A stretch of 64,000 nucleotides of DNA from SZUA-318 sp964412015 (GTDB lineage: Bacteria; Gemmatimonadota; Gemmatimonadetes; Longimicrobiales; Gaopeijiaceae): assembly GCA_964412015.1 (NCBI GenBank), contig CAYPMO010000015.1:6292-70291 (forward strand), read 5' to 3'. The notes beneath the pieces were generated by a model. The model was not told where the DNA came from. It made no database searches and was given only the letters and a program-made list of their open reading frames with translations. A program made the position numbers and the translations under genes. Of this stretch, positions 34,254-43,269 are shown piece by piece. Each line of letters starts with the position of its first letter. Position 1 is the first letter of the stretch.

Positions 34254-35579
34254 TCAGAAGATCCTGGGCAGCGTAGGCGTGCTCGGATGCACGAAGAAGA
34301 TCATGAGGAGCAGAAGAACGACCTGGATCACGATGAACGGGACCGCGCCCCGGTAGATGGCGGCCGTGGGGATCTTCTCCGGTGTCACGCCCCGGAGGTA
34401 GAAGAGGCTGAACCCGAACGGTGGGGTGAGGAACGACGTCTGGAGGTTCATGCCGAGCAGGATCCCGAACCACGTCGGGTCGATTCCGAGCGCGGCCGCC
34501 GGTGCCACGATGAGTGGCACGACGATGAACGCGATTTCGAAGAAGTCGATGAAGAACCCGAGGACGAACACGATCATGTTCACCACGAAGAGGAAACCCA
34601 GCGGTCCGCCGGGCACGTTCGTGAGTGCGCCGTGGATCCACAGGTCTCCGTCGAGACCGCGGAAGACCAGCGAGAACGCGGTGGAGCCGATGAGCAGGAA
34701 CACGACCATGATCGTCAGTCGGCTCGTCTCCTCGCAGGCGGCCCTCAGCCTCGCGAAGTCGAGCTGGCGGTTGAGGCCGGCCAGGATCATGGCCCCCACC
34801 GCGCCGAGCGCGCCGGCCTCGGTCGGCGTGGCCACGCCGGCGAAGATGCTCCCCAGCACGACGACGATCAGGATCAAAGGCGGCATCAGCGATACGAGGA
34901 CCCGCCGGAGCAGCGCGATCCCGTAGGACCGGGCCTCCTCGGGAAGGGCGGGCGCAACGTCTCTCCTCACGAACGACAGGATCGCGACGTACATGGCGTA
35001 GAGGCCCGTGAGCACCAGGCCCGGGAGCATCGCGGCGCCGAACAGGTCGCCCACGCTCACCCCCATCTGGTCGCCGAGCACGATCAGGACCACGGACGGC
35101 GGAATGATCTGCCCGAGCGTGCCGGACGCGGCGATGACGCCCAGGCTGAACGAGGGCAGATAGCCGTTGCGGAGCATCACCGGAAGGGAGATGAGCCCCA
35201 TGGCGGTGACGCTCGCCCCCACCACACCGGTGGCCGCCGCCAGGAGCGCCCCCACGAAGATCACGCCCAGAGCCAGCCCGCCCCGGAAGCGCCCGAACAA
35301 CGCCCCGATCGTCTCGAGGAGCTGCTCCGCCAGCCGGCTCTTCTCCAGCACGATCCCCATGAAGATGAAGAAGGGAACGGCCAGGAGCGTGAAGTTCGAC
35401 ATGGTGCCGAACGTCCGCTCCGGGAGCGCGTACAGGAGGATCAGATCGAAGTGACCGGAGGCGCTCCCGAGGAACGCGAACAGGAGAGCCGTGCCTCCCA
35501 GGGCGAATGCGACAGGGTAGCCGCTGAAGATCAGGATCAGCGCCCCGAAGAACATCCCCGGGCCCCAGAGGCCGCTCAT
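34254..35579 (-). CDS. TRAP transporter large permease subunit (DctM family)
   Basis: 441 residues, the standard size, with 12 or more hydrophobic helices. Visible family motifs: FSGYPVAFALGG, FTLLAVPFFIFMG, GVVGASVTAMGLISLPVML, SGTLGQIIPPSVVLIVLG and ATPTEAGALGAVGA. It forms the ion-coupled channel of a TRAP importer driven by Na+ and overlaps the small subunit gene by four bases. No receptor gene is adjacent, which is unusual; the receptor at 22.6-23.7 kb is a candidate partner. Confidence 0.93.
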   Translation of the reverse strand: MSGLWGPGMFFGALILIFSGYPVAFALGGTALLFAFLGSASGHFDLILLYALPERTFGTMSNFTLLAVPFFIFMGIVLEKSRLAEQLLETIGALFGRFRGGLALGVIFVGALLAAATGVVGASVTAMGLISLPVMLRNGYLPSFSLGVIAASGTLGQIIPPSVVLIVLGDQMGVSVGDLFGAAMLPGLVLTGLYAMYVAILSFVRRDVAPALPEEARSYGIALLRRVLVSLMPPLILIVVVLGSIFAGVATPTEAGALGAVGAMILAGLNRQLDFARLRAACEETSRLTIMVVFLLIGSTAFSLVFRGLDGDLWIHGALTNVPGGPLGFLFVVNMIVFVLGFFIDFFEIAFIVVPLIVAPAAALGIDPTWFGILLGMNLQTSFLTPPFGFSLFYLRGVTPEKIPTAAIYRGAVPFIVIQVVLLLLMIFFVHPSTPTLPRIF

Positions 35580-36151
35580 ATCCGCGCGTCGTGACCGTGG
35601 TCGCCATCCTCCGCCGGATCGGTTGTCGGCGCGCCCTCACCGCAGATGATCCCGACTTGCTTGATGATCTGGCTCAGACCCTGAAGCATGAGGAGCGCGA
35701 AGCACACCAGGATCACGGCCTTGATCGGATAGCGGGGAAGGCCGCCGGGATCGGGAGAGACCTCCCTGATGGACCAGGAGTTGTTCACGGCCGGCCACGC
35801 GACCCACAGCATCACCGCCGAGAACGGAACCAGGAACAGCGCCGACCCCACGAGGTCGATCCACGCCTGTGTCCTCTTGCTCAGCCTCGCGTAGAGTACG
35901 TCCACGCGCACGTGGACGTCGTGGCGGAGCCCGTAGGCGGCACCCATGAGGAAGATGAGGCTGAAGAGGTACCACTGGAGCTCGGTGAACGCGTTCGAGG
36001 CCAACTGCACCCGTACGTACTTCGTGAGGTAACGGGCGAGCGCGTTGTACGCTCCCACGAGCACCATGAGGAGCGCGAGCCACCGGATGATCACGCCGAT
36101 GCGGTCGTTCAGCGTGTCGATAGCCGCCGAGATACGCTCGAGGACGGACAT
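35576..36151 (-). CDS. TRAP transporter small permease subunit (DctQ family)
   Basis: 191 residues with four hydrophobic helices. The third-helix region reads ELQWYLFSLIFLMGAAYGLRHDVHVRVDVL, a clear DctQ signature. The start ATG shares one base with the stop of the upstream dehydrogenase gene, and the end overlaps dctM. It pairs with the large subunit in the membrane. Confidence 0.9.
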   Translation of the reverse strand: MSVLERISAAIDTLNDRIGVIIRWLALLMVLVGAYNALARYLTKYVRVQLASNAFTELQWYLFSLIFLMGAAYGLRHDVHVRVDVLYARLSKRTQAWIDLVGSALFLVPFSAVMLWVAWPAVNNSWSIREVSPDPGGLPRYPIKAVILVCFALLMLQGLSQIIKQVGIICGEGAPTTDPAEDGDHGHDARI

Positions 36152-37059
36152 CAGATCATGTAACCGCCGTCCACGGGGAGAACCGCGCCCGTGATGTGGC
36201 GCGCCGCCTCGGAAACCAGGAACAGCACCGCGCTCGCCACGTCCTGCGGATCCCCCAGGCGCCCCAGCGCGGACCTCTCCCGAGCCCGGTCGAGGATCTC
36301 CGGAGGCACCCCTGCCGTCAGGCGGGTCGTGCGGATGTAGCCGGGCGCCACTGCGTTCACGTTGATGTTGCGAGGGCCCAGCTCCAGAGCGGCGGCGCGC
36401 GTGAGACCGACGAGGCCGGCCTTGGAGGACGCGTAGTTCACCAGCCCGAATTCGGCTCGTGCGGCATGCACCGAGGCCACGTTCACGATCTTGCCGTACT
36501 CCTGCGCGCGCATATGAGGCGCCACCGCCCGGATGAAGTAGAAGGCGCCATCCAGGTTGGTCCGGACGACCGCCTCCCACTCGTGGTCCTCCATCCGCCA
36601 GAGCGCCCTGTCCCGGCCGATGCCGGCGTTGTTCACGAGGATGTGCACGCCTCCGAGCTCGGCCACCACCTCGGCTACGAAGGCCTTCACGTCCTGCGGA
36701 TCCCGCACGTCACAGGAGCGGAAGTACGTGCGGACCTCGAACCGGCGGAGGGCGGCCGCGACGTCCTGCGCGGAGAGGCGGGAGGGGGCCCCGTCGTCGA
36801 GGAAGCAGAACGCCACGTGAACGCCGCAGCGGGCCAGCTCCAGCGCGATCGCGCGGCCGATACCGCTCGACGCGCCGGTGACGATCGCGACCTGTCCGCG
36901 GAGGGGGCCTACCTCCAGGAGGGCTTCGGGCTGGGTCTCGGCGGAGATTTCGTCCAGCAGCGCCGCGACGGCCTCTTGCGCGCCCCGGGGTGACGGGAGC
37001 ACGTCGGACCCGTTGGGGCCGGGCTCCTCGCGACGGTCTTCGGCCGGCTGCTCGGACAT
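36151..37059 (-). CDS. Short-chain dehydrogenase/reductase (FabG-like)
   Basis: 302 residues. The Rossmann core starts near residue 52: VAIVTGASSGIGRAIALELA (cofactor site), NNAG, then the catalytic Ser/Tyr/Lys in VNVASVHAARAEFGLVNYASSKAGLVGLTRAAALEL, and APGYIRTTRL. This is a classical SDR close to beta-ketoacyl reductases, likely NADP(H)-dependent. The first 50 residues are a charged extension not found in FabG. It lies between phoU and the TRAP genes with almost no spacing, so it is probably part of that long transcript. Substrate unknown. Confidence 0.88.
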   Translation of the reverse strand: MSEQPAEDRREEPGPNGSDVLPSPRGAQEAVAALLDEISAETQPEALLEVGPLRGQVAIVTGASSGIGRAIALELARCGVHVAFCFLDDGAPSRLSAQDVAAALRRFEVRTYFRSCDVRDPQDVKAFVAEVVAELGGVHILVNNAGIGRDRALWRMEDHEWEAVVRTNLDGAFYFIRAVAPHMRAQEYGKIVNVASVHAARAEFGLVNYASSKAGLVGLTRAAALELGPRNINVNAVAPGYIRTTRLTAGVPPEILDRARERSALGRLGDPQDVASAVLFLVSEAARHITGAVLPVDGGYMI

Positions 37060-37069
37060 TGGGCGAAGA

Positions 37070-37780
37070 CTACGCTTCGCCCTCCTCCTTGTCCACGACT
37101 CCGTAGCCTTCGGCGCCGTGCTTGATCATCGTCCCCTCGACGAGGAACACCACGTCCTCGCAGACGTTCGTGGAGAGGTCGGCGATGCGCTCGAGGTTCT
37201 GCGACACCAGGAGGAGCTCGAGCGCTCCCCCGATCCTCCTGGGGTCCTCGAGCATATGGGTGACCAGAATCCTGAAGAGGGAGCGGCGCAGATCATCCAC
37301 CTTGTCGTCGGTCGCGCACACCATCCGCGCGGTACCCGCGTTGCGCGACACGTAAGCGGCCAGCGCGTCCGACAGCATCTCCCGCGTGAGCTCCACCATC
37401 TCGTGCAACTCCCGAACCTCGGGAAGGGGATGCGTGTCCGCGAGGCGCCGTGCGGCCTTCGCGATGTTCACGGCGTGGTCGCCCACGCGCTCGAGGTCGT
37501 TCGCCGTCTTGTTGCTCGCGATGATCCGACGCAGGTCGCTCGCCATGGGCTGGTGCAGCGCGAGCAGCTCCACGACGCGTGCGTCGATCTCGACCTCGAG
37601 ATCGTCCACCTTACTGTCTTCTTCGGCCACGACGGCGGCCACCGTCGGATCGCGAGCGAGGACGGCCTGGGTCGCGCGTGCCACGAGGCGCTCCACGATG
37701 CCCGCCATCTCGAGGAGCCGCTTCTGGAGCAGGTCGAGCTCGTCGTGGAAGTGGCGGCGTGACTTCTGATCCATGTTCAT
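37070..37780 (-). CDS. phoU: Phosphate-specific transport regulator PhoU
   Basis: 236 residues made of two three-helix PhoU repeats: HFHDELDLLQKRLLEMAGIVE with DSKVDDLEVEIDARVVELL and SDLRRIIASNKTANDLERVGD, then the second copy TDDKVDDLRRSLFRILVTHM with LLLVSQNLERIADLSTNVCE. The acidic E/D-x-x-x-D metal-binding motifs are present. PhoU links Pst transport with PhoR signalling. The ATG overlaps the pstB stop (ATGA) and has GGGAGG upstream. Confidence 0.95.
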   Translation of the reverse strand: MNMDQKSRRHFHDELDLLQKRLLEMAGIVERLVARATQAVLARDPTVAAVVAEEDSKVDDLEVEIDARVVELLALHQPMASDLRRIIASNKTANDLERVGDHAVNIAKAARRLADTHPLPEVRELHEMVELTREMLSDALAAYVSRNAGTARMVCATDDKVDDLRRSLFRILVTHMLEDPRRIGGALELLLVSQNLERIADLSTNVCEDVVFLVEGTMIKHGAEGYGVVDKEEGEA

Positions 37781-38559
37781 CCGAACCTCCCCGTCACGTA
37801 CGCCTCCGTGCGCTCCTCACGCGGCTTCGTGAAGATCGTCTCGGTGGGACCGTACTCGATCAGCTCGCCCAGATACAGGAAGGCCGTGTAGTCGGAGACG
37901 CGTGCGGCCTGCTGCATGTTGTGGGTGACGATCACGATCGTGTAGTCCTTCTTCAATTCGTAGATGAGCTCTTCGATGCGCTGCGTGGCGAGGGGATCCA
38001 GCGCCGAGGCCGGCTCGTCCATGAGCACGATCTCGGGCTTCACGGCCAGCGTCCGCGCGATGCAGAGGCGCTGTTGCTGCCCTCCGGAGAGCGCATAGGC
38101 CGAGTCGTTCAGACGGTCGTGGACCTCGTCCCAGAGCGCGGCCCTACGTAGGGACTCTTCGACCAGCGCGTCCAGGTCGCCGTGGAAGCCGTTGATGCGC
38201 GGGCCGAACGCGGTGTTCTCGTAGACGGATTTCGGGAACGGGTTGGGTTTCTGGAACACCATGCCGATACGGCGCCGCACCTCGACGGGGTCCACGTCGG
38301 GATCGTAGAGGTTCTTGCCCCGGAAACTCACCACACCCTCGACGCGTGCCTGCGGCACGAGGTCGTTCATCCGGTTGAAGCATCTCAACAGGGTACTCTT
38401 GCCGCAGCCGGAAGGCCCGATCAGGGCGACGACCTGGTTGGCCGGAATCGTCAGCGAGACGCGCTTCACCGCCTCCGTGGCTCCGTAGAACACCGAGACG
38501 TCTCGCGCCTCGAGCGCGGGCGGGCGTCCTCCCGTCGGGATATCGTGGATGGTCGGCAT
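37777..38559 (-). CDS. pstB: Phosphate ABC transporter ATP-binding protein
   Basis: 260 residues. Walker A GPSGCGKSTLLRC, a Q-loop in GMVFQKPNPFPKSVYEN (the PstB-typical FQKPNPFP), the signature ALSGGQQQRLCIARTLAV, Walker B IVLMDEPASALDP and switch His in VIVTHNMQQA. It hydrolyses ATP to drive phosphate uptake by PstSCAB. The first Met that gives the normal N-terminus is at 38559. Confidence 0.97.
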   Translation of the reverse strand: MPTIHDIPTGGRPPALEARDVSVFYGATEAVKRVSLTIPANQVVALIGPSGCGKSTLLRCFNRMNDLVPQARVEGVVSFRGKNLYDPDVDPVEVRRRIGMVFQKPNPFPKSVYENTAFGPRINGFHGDLDALVEESLRRAALWDEVHDRLNDSAYALSGGQQQRLCIARTLAVKPEIVLMDEPASALDPLATQRIEELIYELKKDYTIVIVTHNMQQAARVSDYTAFLYLGELIEYGPTETIFTKPREERTEAYVTGRFG

Positions 38560-38573
38560 GCGCGTATCGCGCA

Positions 38574-39461
38574 CTATCGGCGCGTCTGGTAGCGGTTCCG
38601 GAGAAGGATGGCCGCGGCGTTCATCGTCAGAAGGAGGGCCAGCAGCACCAGAATACCCGCGGCGGCCAGCGCGTGGAACTCCGCCTGGGGACGAGAGATC
38701 CAGTTGTAGATCTGGAGTGGCAGCACCGTGAACGGATCTCCGAGCCCCTTCGGCGTGAATGCGATGAACCCGACGGCCCCGACCAGGATCAGCGGCGCCG
38801 TCTCGCCGATCGCTCGGGAGAGGGCCAGGATCGTTCCCGTGAGGATCCCCGGCATGGCCATCGGGAGCACCTGGGTGCGCACGACCTGCCAGCGCGTCGC
38901 CCCGAGCCCATAGGCCGCTTCCCGGATCGACGGCGGCACGGCCCGGATCGCCTCCTGGGCCGCGATGATGATCACGGGCAGGATCAGCAGCGCGAGCGTG
39001 AGCGCGCCCGAGATCACGCTCCGGCCCAGGCCGAGCGTGCGCACGAACAGCGCCAGGCCGAGGATTCCGTAGACGATGGAGGGCACGCCGGCCAGGTTGG
39101 CGATGTTGAGCTGGATGAGCCGCGTGATCCGGCTCCGGGCCGCGTACTCCTCCAGATAGACCGCCGCCGCGACCGAGACCGGGAAGGCGAAGAGCGCAGT
39201 CAGGGCAAGAAGCCAGACGGAGCCCGCCAGCGCGGCCCTGATCCCGGCACGCTCCGGGAAGCGCGACGCGAAGCGCGTGAGGAACCCGACATCCAGACGG
39301 GACATGCCGTCGGCGGCGACGTCCCACAGGAGCACCGCGAGGGACACCACGCCCACCAGCGTAGCCGCCGCGCACAGCACGGCGAACGCAGCCCCGAACA
39401 GCCTGCGCCGCCGATGGCGTCCCGAGCGCGGACCGCCCAGTGGAGAAGCGTTCCCGCTCAC
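38574..39461 (-). CDS. pstA: Phosphate ABC transporter permease PstA
   Basis: 295 residues from a GTG overlapping the pstC stop (GTGA). Six helices and the EAA-type loop EAAYGLGATRWQVVRTQVLPMAMPGILTG are visible, followed by ALSRAIGETAPLILVGA, typical of PstA. It forms the membrane channel with PstC. A longer frame with ATG 39494 would overlap pstC by more and is less likely. Confidence 0.95.
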   Translation of the reverse strand: MSGNASPLGGPRSGRHRRRRLFGAAFAVLCAAATLVGVVSLAVLLWDVAADGMSRLDVGFLTRFASRFPERAGIRAALAGSVWLLALTALFAFPVSVAAAVYLEEYAARSRITRLIQLNIANLAGVPSIVYGILGLALFVRTLGLGRSVISGALTLALLILPVIIIAAQEAIRAVPPSIREAAYGLGATRWQVVRTQVLPMAMPGILTGTILALSRAIGETAPLILVGAVGFIAFTPKGLGDPFTVLPLQIYNWISRPQAEFHALAAAGILVLLALLLTMNAAAILLRNRYQTRR

Positions 39462-40405
39462 TGGTACTCCTCGCGGAAGCGTGCGAGCACCCACTGCGAG
39501 ATCACGTTCATGCCGAGCGTGATCAGGAAGAGCGTCATGCCCACCGCGAAGAGCGTCTGGTACCCGACGCTCCCGTGCGGCGTGTCGCCGAGGCTGGCCT
39601 GGACGATGTAGGCGGTCATCGTCTGGATGGACTCCAGCGCGTTCAGCGTCAGGTTCGGCATGTTCCCGGCGGCGATCGCCACGGCCATCGTCTCGCCGAT
39701 CGCGCGCGAGAGGCCCAGGATGAACGCGGCGATGATCCCCGAGAGCGCGGCCGGGACCACCACGCGCAGCGACACCTCCATCCGGGTGGCGCCCAGTGCG
39801 TACGCGCCCTCGCGGAGGGCGTCGGGAACGGCCGCGAGCGCGTCCTCGGCGAGCGACGAGACGGTGGGCACGATCATGATCCCCACCACGATGGCGGCCG
39901 ACGCCGCGTTGAAGACCTCCGTCTGCGGGAGCGCGACCCGGATCAGCGGCGTGACGAAGGTGAGCGCGAAATAGCCGTATACCACCGTGGGGATCCCCGC
40001 CAGGATCTCGAGCATCGGCTTCAGGATCTCGCGCGTCCGATGTCCCGCGTACTCGCTCAGGAAGATTGCGGACAGCAGCCCGATCGGGACGGCGAGGACG
40101 GCGGCGCCCGCGGCGACGACGAACGACCCGGCGAGCAGAGGCAACACACCGAACCGCGGGTTCTGGAAGAGCGGCGTCCAGGTCGTGCCGGCGAAGAACT
40201 CGACCGGTGACACGTGAGCGAAGAAGGCCAGCGTCTCCCGGAGCAGCACCACGACGATACCGACGGTGACCAGCGTGGACGCGGCCGCCGAGGCGAAGAG
40301 GGCCACGCCGATGACCCGCTCCCTGAGGTTTCGCGAGCGCCTGAACGAAAGGGCCCCCGGAACGGCATCCACCGGTCCAGAGGCCCCGTCGGCCTCCCTC
40401 GTCAC
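39458..40405 (-). CDS. pstC: Phosphate ABC transporter permease PstC
   Basis: 315 residues, with a short charged N-terminus then six helices. FAGTTWTPLFQNPRFGVLPL, SEYAGHRTREILKPMLEILAG-like loop and EGAYALGATRMEVSLRVVVP followed by LSRAIGETMAVAIAAG are characteristic. It is the second channel subunit of the Pst importer and lies 13 bp after pstS. Confidence 0.95.
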   Translation of the reverse strand: MTREADGASGPVDAVPGALSFRRSRNLRERVIGVALFASAAASTLVTVGIVVVLLRETLAFFAHVSPVEFFAGTTWTPLFQNPRFGVLPLLAGSFVVAAGAAVLAVPIGLLSAIFLSEYAGHRTREILKPMLEILAGIPTVVYGYFALTFVTPLIRVALPQTEVFNAASAAIVVGIMIVPTVSSLAEDALAAVPDALREGAYALGATRMEVSLRVVVPAALSGIIAAFILGLSRAIGETMAVAIAAGNMPNLTLNALESIQTMTAYIVQASLGDTPHGSVGYQTLFAVGMTLFLITLGMNVISQWVLARFREEYQ

Positions 40406-40418
40406 GACACGGTCTCCT

Positions 40419-41372
40419 TCAGCGGGAGGCGCCGGCCGCCTCGTTCAGTCTCGCCAGGTCCGCCGAATACTCCTCCACGGAAAGCGCGTGGTACCCGGTC
40501 GCGGGTACCAGCGTCGGGGCGTTCGCCACCATGAACTCGAGGTAGGCTCTCACCTCGGGCCGGGCCAACGCCGAGTGACTCACGTACACGAAGAGGGGCC
40601 GGGAGAGCGGCGCGTACGAGCCGTCGGCGATCGTCTCATCGGAGGGAAGCACGCACCCGTTGCCTCCGTCCACGCCCACGAGTCTGAGCTTGTCGGCGTT
40701 CTCCGCGAAGTACGCGTAGCCGAAATAGCCCAGCGCGTACGGATCGCCCGAGATCCCCTGGACGAGGATGTTGTCGTCCTCCGACGCCTGGTAGTCGGGA
40801 CGGCTCGCGCCGACTTCTCCCATGACCGTCTCGGTGAAGTAGTCGAACGTGCCGGAGTCCGTGCCCGGGCCGTAGAGCTTGATCTCCTCGGCCGGCCATT
40901 CGCCGCGGACGTCCCGCCACGTCCGGACCGTGCTGTTCGGCTCCCAGATCCTGCGGAGCTCGTCGACGGTGAGGCACTGCGCGAAGTCGTTCGCCGGGTT
41001 GGCGATCACGGAGAGCCCGTCCCAGGCCACCGGAAGCTCGGTGAACTCGATGCCGCTGGCGGCGCACGCCTCCCGCTCCGCATCCGACACGGGGCGCGAC
41101 GCCTGGGAGATGTCCGTCTCACCGGCGCAGAAGCGCTTGAAGCCGCCGCCCGTGCCCGAGAAGCCCACGGAGACCCTGACCTCGGGATTGGCGGCCTGGA
41201 ATTCCTCGCCGATCGCCTCCCCGATGGGAAATACGGTGCTGGAGCCGTCGATCAGGACCTCACCGGCAAGGGACGCACCCCGCGCTCCACCCTGGTTCCC
41301 TTCGCCGCCGCACGCGGACAGGAGAAGGGTGGTGGCGATCGCCGGGGCGAGCCTCGTGGAGATGCCGCTCAT
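40419..41372 (-). CDS. pstS: Phosphate-binding lipoprotein PstS
   Basis: 317 residues. Signal with lipobox LLSAC (Cys about residue 21). The phosphate-site loop IDGSSTVFPI and FSGTGGGFKRFCAGETDISQASRP mark PstS; LYGPGTDSGTFDYFTETV is the second phosphate-contact loop. ATG 41372 was preferred because GAGG lies upstream; ATG 41390 has no ribosome-binding site. A triple 11-bp direct repeat upstream (41453-41479) looks like a Pho box, so induction by phosphate shortage is likely. Confidence 0.94.
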   Translation of the reverse strand: MSGISTRLAPAIATTLLLSACGGEGNQGGARGASLAGEVLIDGSSTVFPIGEAIGEEFQAANPEVRVSVGFSGTGGGFKRFCAGETDISQASRPVSDAEREACAASGIEFTELPVAWDGLSVIANPANDFAQCLTVDELRRIWEPNSTVRTWRDVRGEWPAEEIKLYGPGTDSGTFDYFTETVMGEVGASRPDYQASEDDNILVQGISGDPYALGYFGYAYFAENADKLRLVGVDGGNGCVLPSDETIADGSYAPLSRPLFVYVSHSALARPEVRAYLEFMVANAPTLVPATGYHALSVEEYSADLARLNEAAGASR

Positions 41373-41425
41373 TGGGATCGTACCTCGCATGGCTGGATTT
41401 CGTCCGGGTCCCTGCTGTCGCCCGG

Positions 41426-41479
41426 AGAATAGGAAGAACCGGCGTCGAACCCGTGACCTTCCTGTAACGACGAGGTAAC
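41426..41479 (-). promoter_or_regulatory. Pho-box-like triple repeat and -10 of pstS
   Basis: On the minus strand three half-sites recur every 11 bp: GTTAC (41479-41475), GTTAC (41468-41464) and GTCAC (41457-41453). Eleven-bp periodicity is the hallmark of PhoB binding, because each subunit contacts one helical turn. A -10-like TATTCT follows at 41431-41426 after 21 nt. Regulation by the PhoB/PhoR pair encoded next door is inferred. Confidence 0.68.
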
Positions 41480-41499
41480 GCGGCCGCCGGAGGTGCCCG

Positions 41500-43251
41500 T
41501 CAGCGCGGGCGCTCGGCGCCCTCGTCGAGGGGCAGGGTGAAGTGGATGGTCGTCCCCTGCCCCAGCGTGCTCCCGGCCCAGACCTCCCCACCCATCGCTC
41601 CCACCAGGTGGCGGACGATCGCGAGGCCCAGGCCGGTGCCACCGGCGTCCCGCGCCCGGGAGGAGTCCGCCCGGTAGAAGCGCTCGAAGATGCGCGGCAG
41701 CGCGCGGGAGGGGATCCCCTCGCCGTCGTCCGAGAAGCGGGCCTCGACGTGGCGGGCCGTGCCACGGACCACTCCGAGGTGGAGGTGGCCGCCGTCGTCG
41801 GTGTGGCGAAGCGAGTTCTCCATGAGGTTTCGGAAGACCTGCACGAGGCCCTCACGGTCGGCCACGACATCCGCGTCGCCCTCGACCGTGAGCCTCTTGT
41901 CGTGCCGGGTCGCCGCCTCCTCGAACATCCGCCAGGCCTCCCGGGCGGCCTCGGCCAGCGACACGGTCTCGCGGCCCGGGATCCACCTGCCCGACTCGAG
42001 CCGCGAGAGGTCCAGGAGGTCCTCCACCATCCTCTGGAGACGGAGCGTGTTGTCCCGGATGGCGGTGAGGAACTGCACCTTGAGCTCCTGGGGAGGATCT
42101 CCCTCGAGGAGTGTCTCGGCGAACCCCCGGATGGCCGTCAGGGGAGTCTTGAGCTCGTGGGACGCGTTGGCCACGAAATCACGCCGTACCTGCTCCAGCC
42201 GCCGGATCTCCGTGACGTCGAGGAGCGTCGTCACCGCACCTCCGGCCGCGAGGCGCCGGGACGCCACGAGCAGGACCCGGTCGCCGAGCCGGATCTCCCG
42301 GCTCTGGGCCGGATGAACCACCGAGCCCTCCAGAACCTCCCGAAGGTCCTCCTGACGCACGAGCGCTCCCACCGGCGCGAATCGGGACAGCTCGGCCGGA
42401 AAGCCCAGGAGCGCGCGCGCCGCACGATTCGCGCGGACCACCCGCGCGTCGTCCGTGAGCGCCACCACGCCTTCGGCCATCGTATCGATGAGCGCGCTCA
42501 TCTCGTCACGGTCCCTACCGAGCTCGGACAGCCTCTCCTGGAGCTCCTCGGTGAGCCGGTTGAAGGCGACCGCCAGATTGGCGACCTCCACCACGCCCCG
42601 GCCCATGGGCACCCTCCCGGAGAAGTCTCCCTGCGCGAGCAGGCGCGCGCGGTGGGACAGGGCCACGAGGGGGCGGGTCAGGACGATGCTCAGCCAGTAC
42701 GCGACCAGGAGGGCGAGCGCCGTGGCGACCAGTCCCGTGAGCGCGACGGTGCGCTGTACCCGGGAGACCGTCTCCTCGATGCCGTCCAACGGCGCGGCGA
42801 CGCGCAGCACGACCGGTTGCTCGCTGAAGCGCGCGAGCCGCGCGGCGTAGAGGAGCGGCTGGTCCACCGTCGCGCTCGTCCGCTCCCCGAACGAGACCCC
42901 GGGATGGGCGAGCGCACCCGCCACCTCGGGACGGGCCCGGTGGTTCTCCACCTGCCCCATGCGCCTTCCCTCCACATAGGAGTCGCCCAGCACGACGCCC
43001 GTCGTGTCGATGATCGAGACCCGATATCCGATCCGCTCCGTGACTTCCCCGGCCACGGAGTCCGCATCCGCGGCCTCGCTCTCGTCGAGAACCCACGCGG
43101 CGAGTCCGATCTCCCGCTCGAGCTCGATCTCGTACGCGTCCACGAGATCGCGCCGGAGGCCCGATCCCACGAGCGTCACGATGAGGAGGACCAGGAAGGC
43201 GGTGACGACGAGGAACCCGGCGAACAGCGAGTGGCGGAGGCGGAGGCGCAC
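41500..43251 (-). CDS. phoR: PhoR-type sensor histidine kinase
   Basis: 583 residues. Two transmembrane helices (about 10-29 and 170-190) enclose a periplasmic sensor of about 140 residues. Then a HAMP domain (ARLLAQGDFSGRVPMG), a PAS domain (ALIDTMAEGVVALTDDARVVRANRAA) and a HisKA with phospho-His in RDFVANASHELKTPLTAIRG. The ATPase has N, G1, F and G2 boxes (FRNLMENSLRHT, FSDDGEGIP, IFERFYRAD, GGTGLGLAIVRHL). This domain order fits PhoR. It would phosphorylate the adjacent PhoB when phosphate is scarce. The C-terminus is 109 bp before the pstS Pho box. Confidence 0.92.
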   Translation of the reverse strand: MRLRLRHSLFAGFLVVTAFLVLLIVTLVGSGLRRDLVDAYEIELEREIGLAAWVLDESEAADADSVAGEVTERIGYRVSIIDTTGVVLGDSYVEGRRMGQVENHRARPEVAGALAHPGVSFGERTSATVDQPLLYAARLARFSEQPVVLRVAAPLDGIEETVSRVQRTVALTGLVATALALLVAYWLSIVLTRPLVALSHRARLLAQGDFSGRVPMGRGVVEVANLAVAFNRLTEELQERLSELGRDRDEMSALIDTMAEGVVALTDDARVVRANRAARALLGFPAELSRFAPVGALVRQEDLREVLEGSVVHPAQSREIRLGDRVLLVASRRLAAGGAVTTLLDVTEIRRLEQVRRDFVANASHELKTPLTAIRGFAETLLEGDPPQELKVQFLTAIRDNTLRLQRMVEDLLDLSRLESGRWIPGRETVSLAEAAREAWRMFEEAATRHDKRLTVEGDADVVADREGLVQVFRNLMENSLRHTDDGGHLHLGVVRGTARHVEARFSDDGEGIPSRALPRIFERFYRADSSRARDAGGTGLGLAIVRHLVGAMGGEVWAGSTLGQGTTIHFTLPLDEGAERPR

Positions 43252-43269
43252 GGTCGGTGAGGATCTCTG

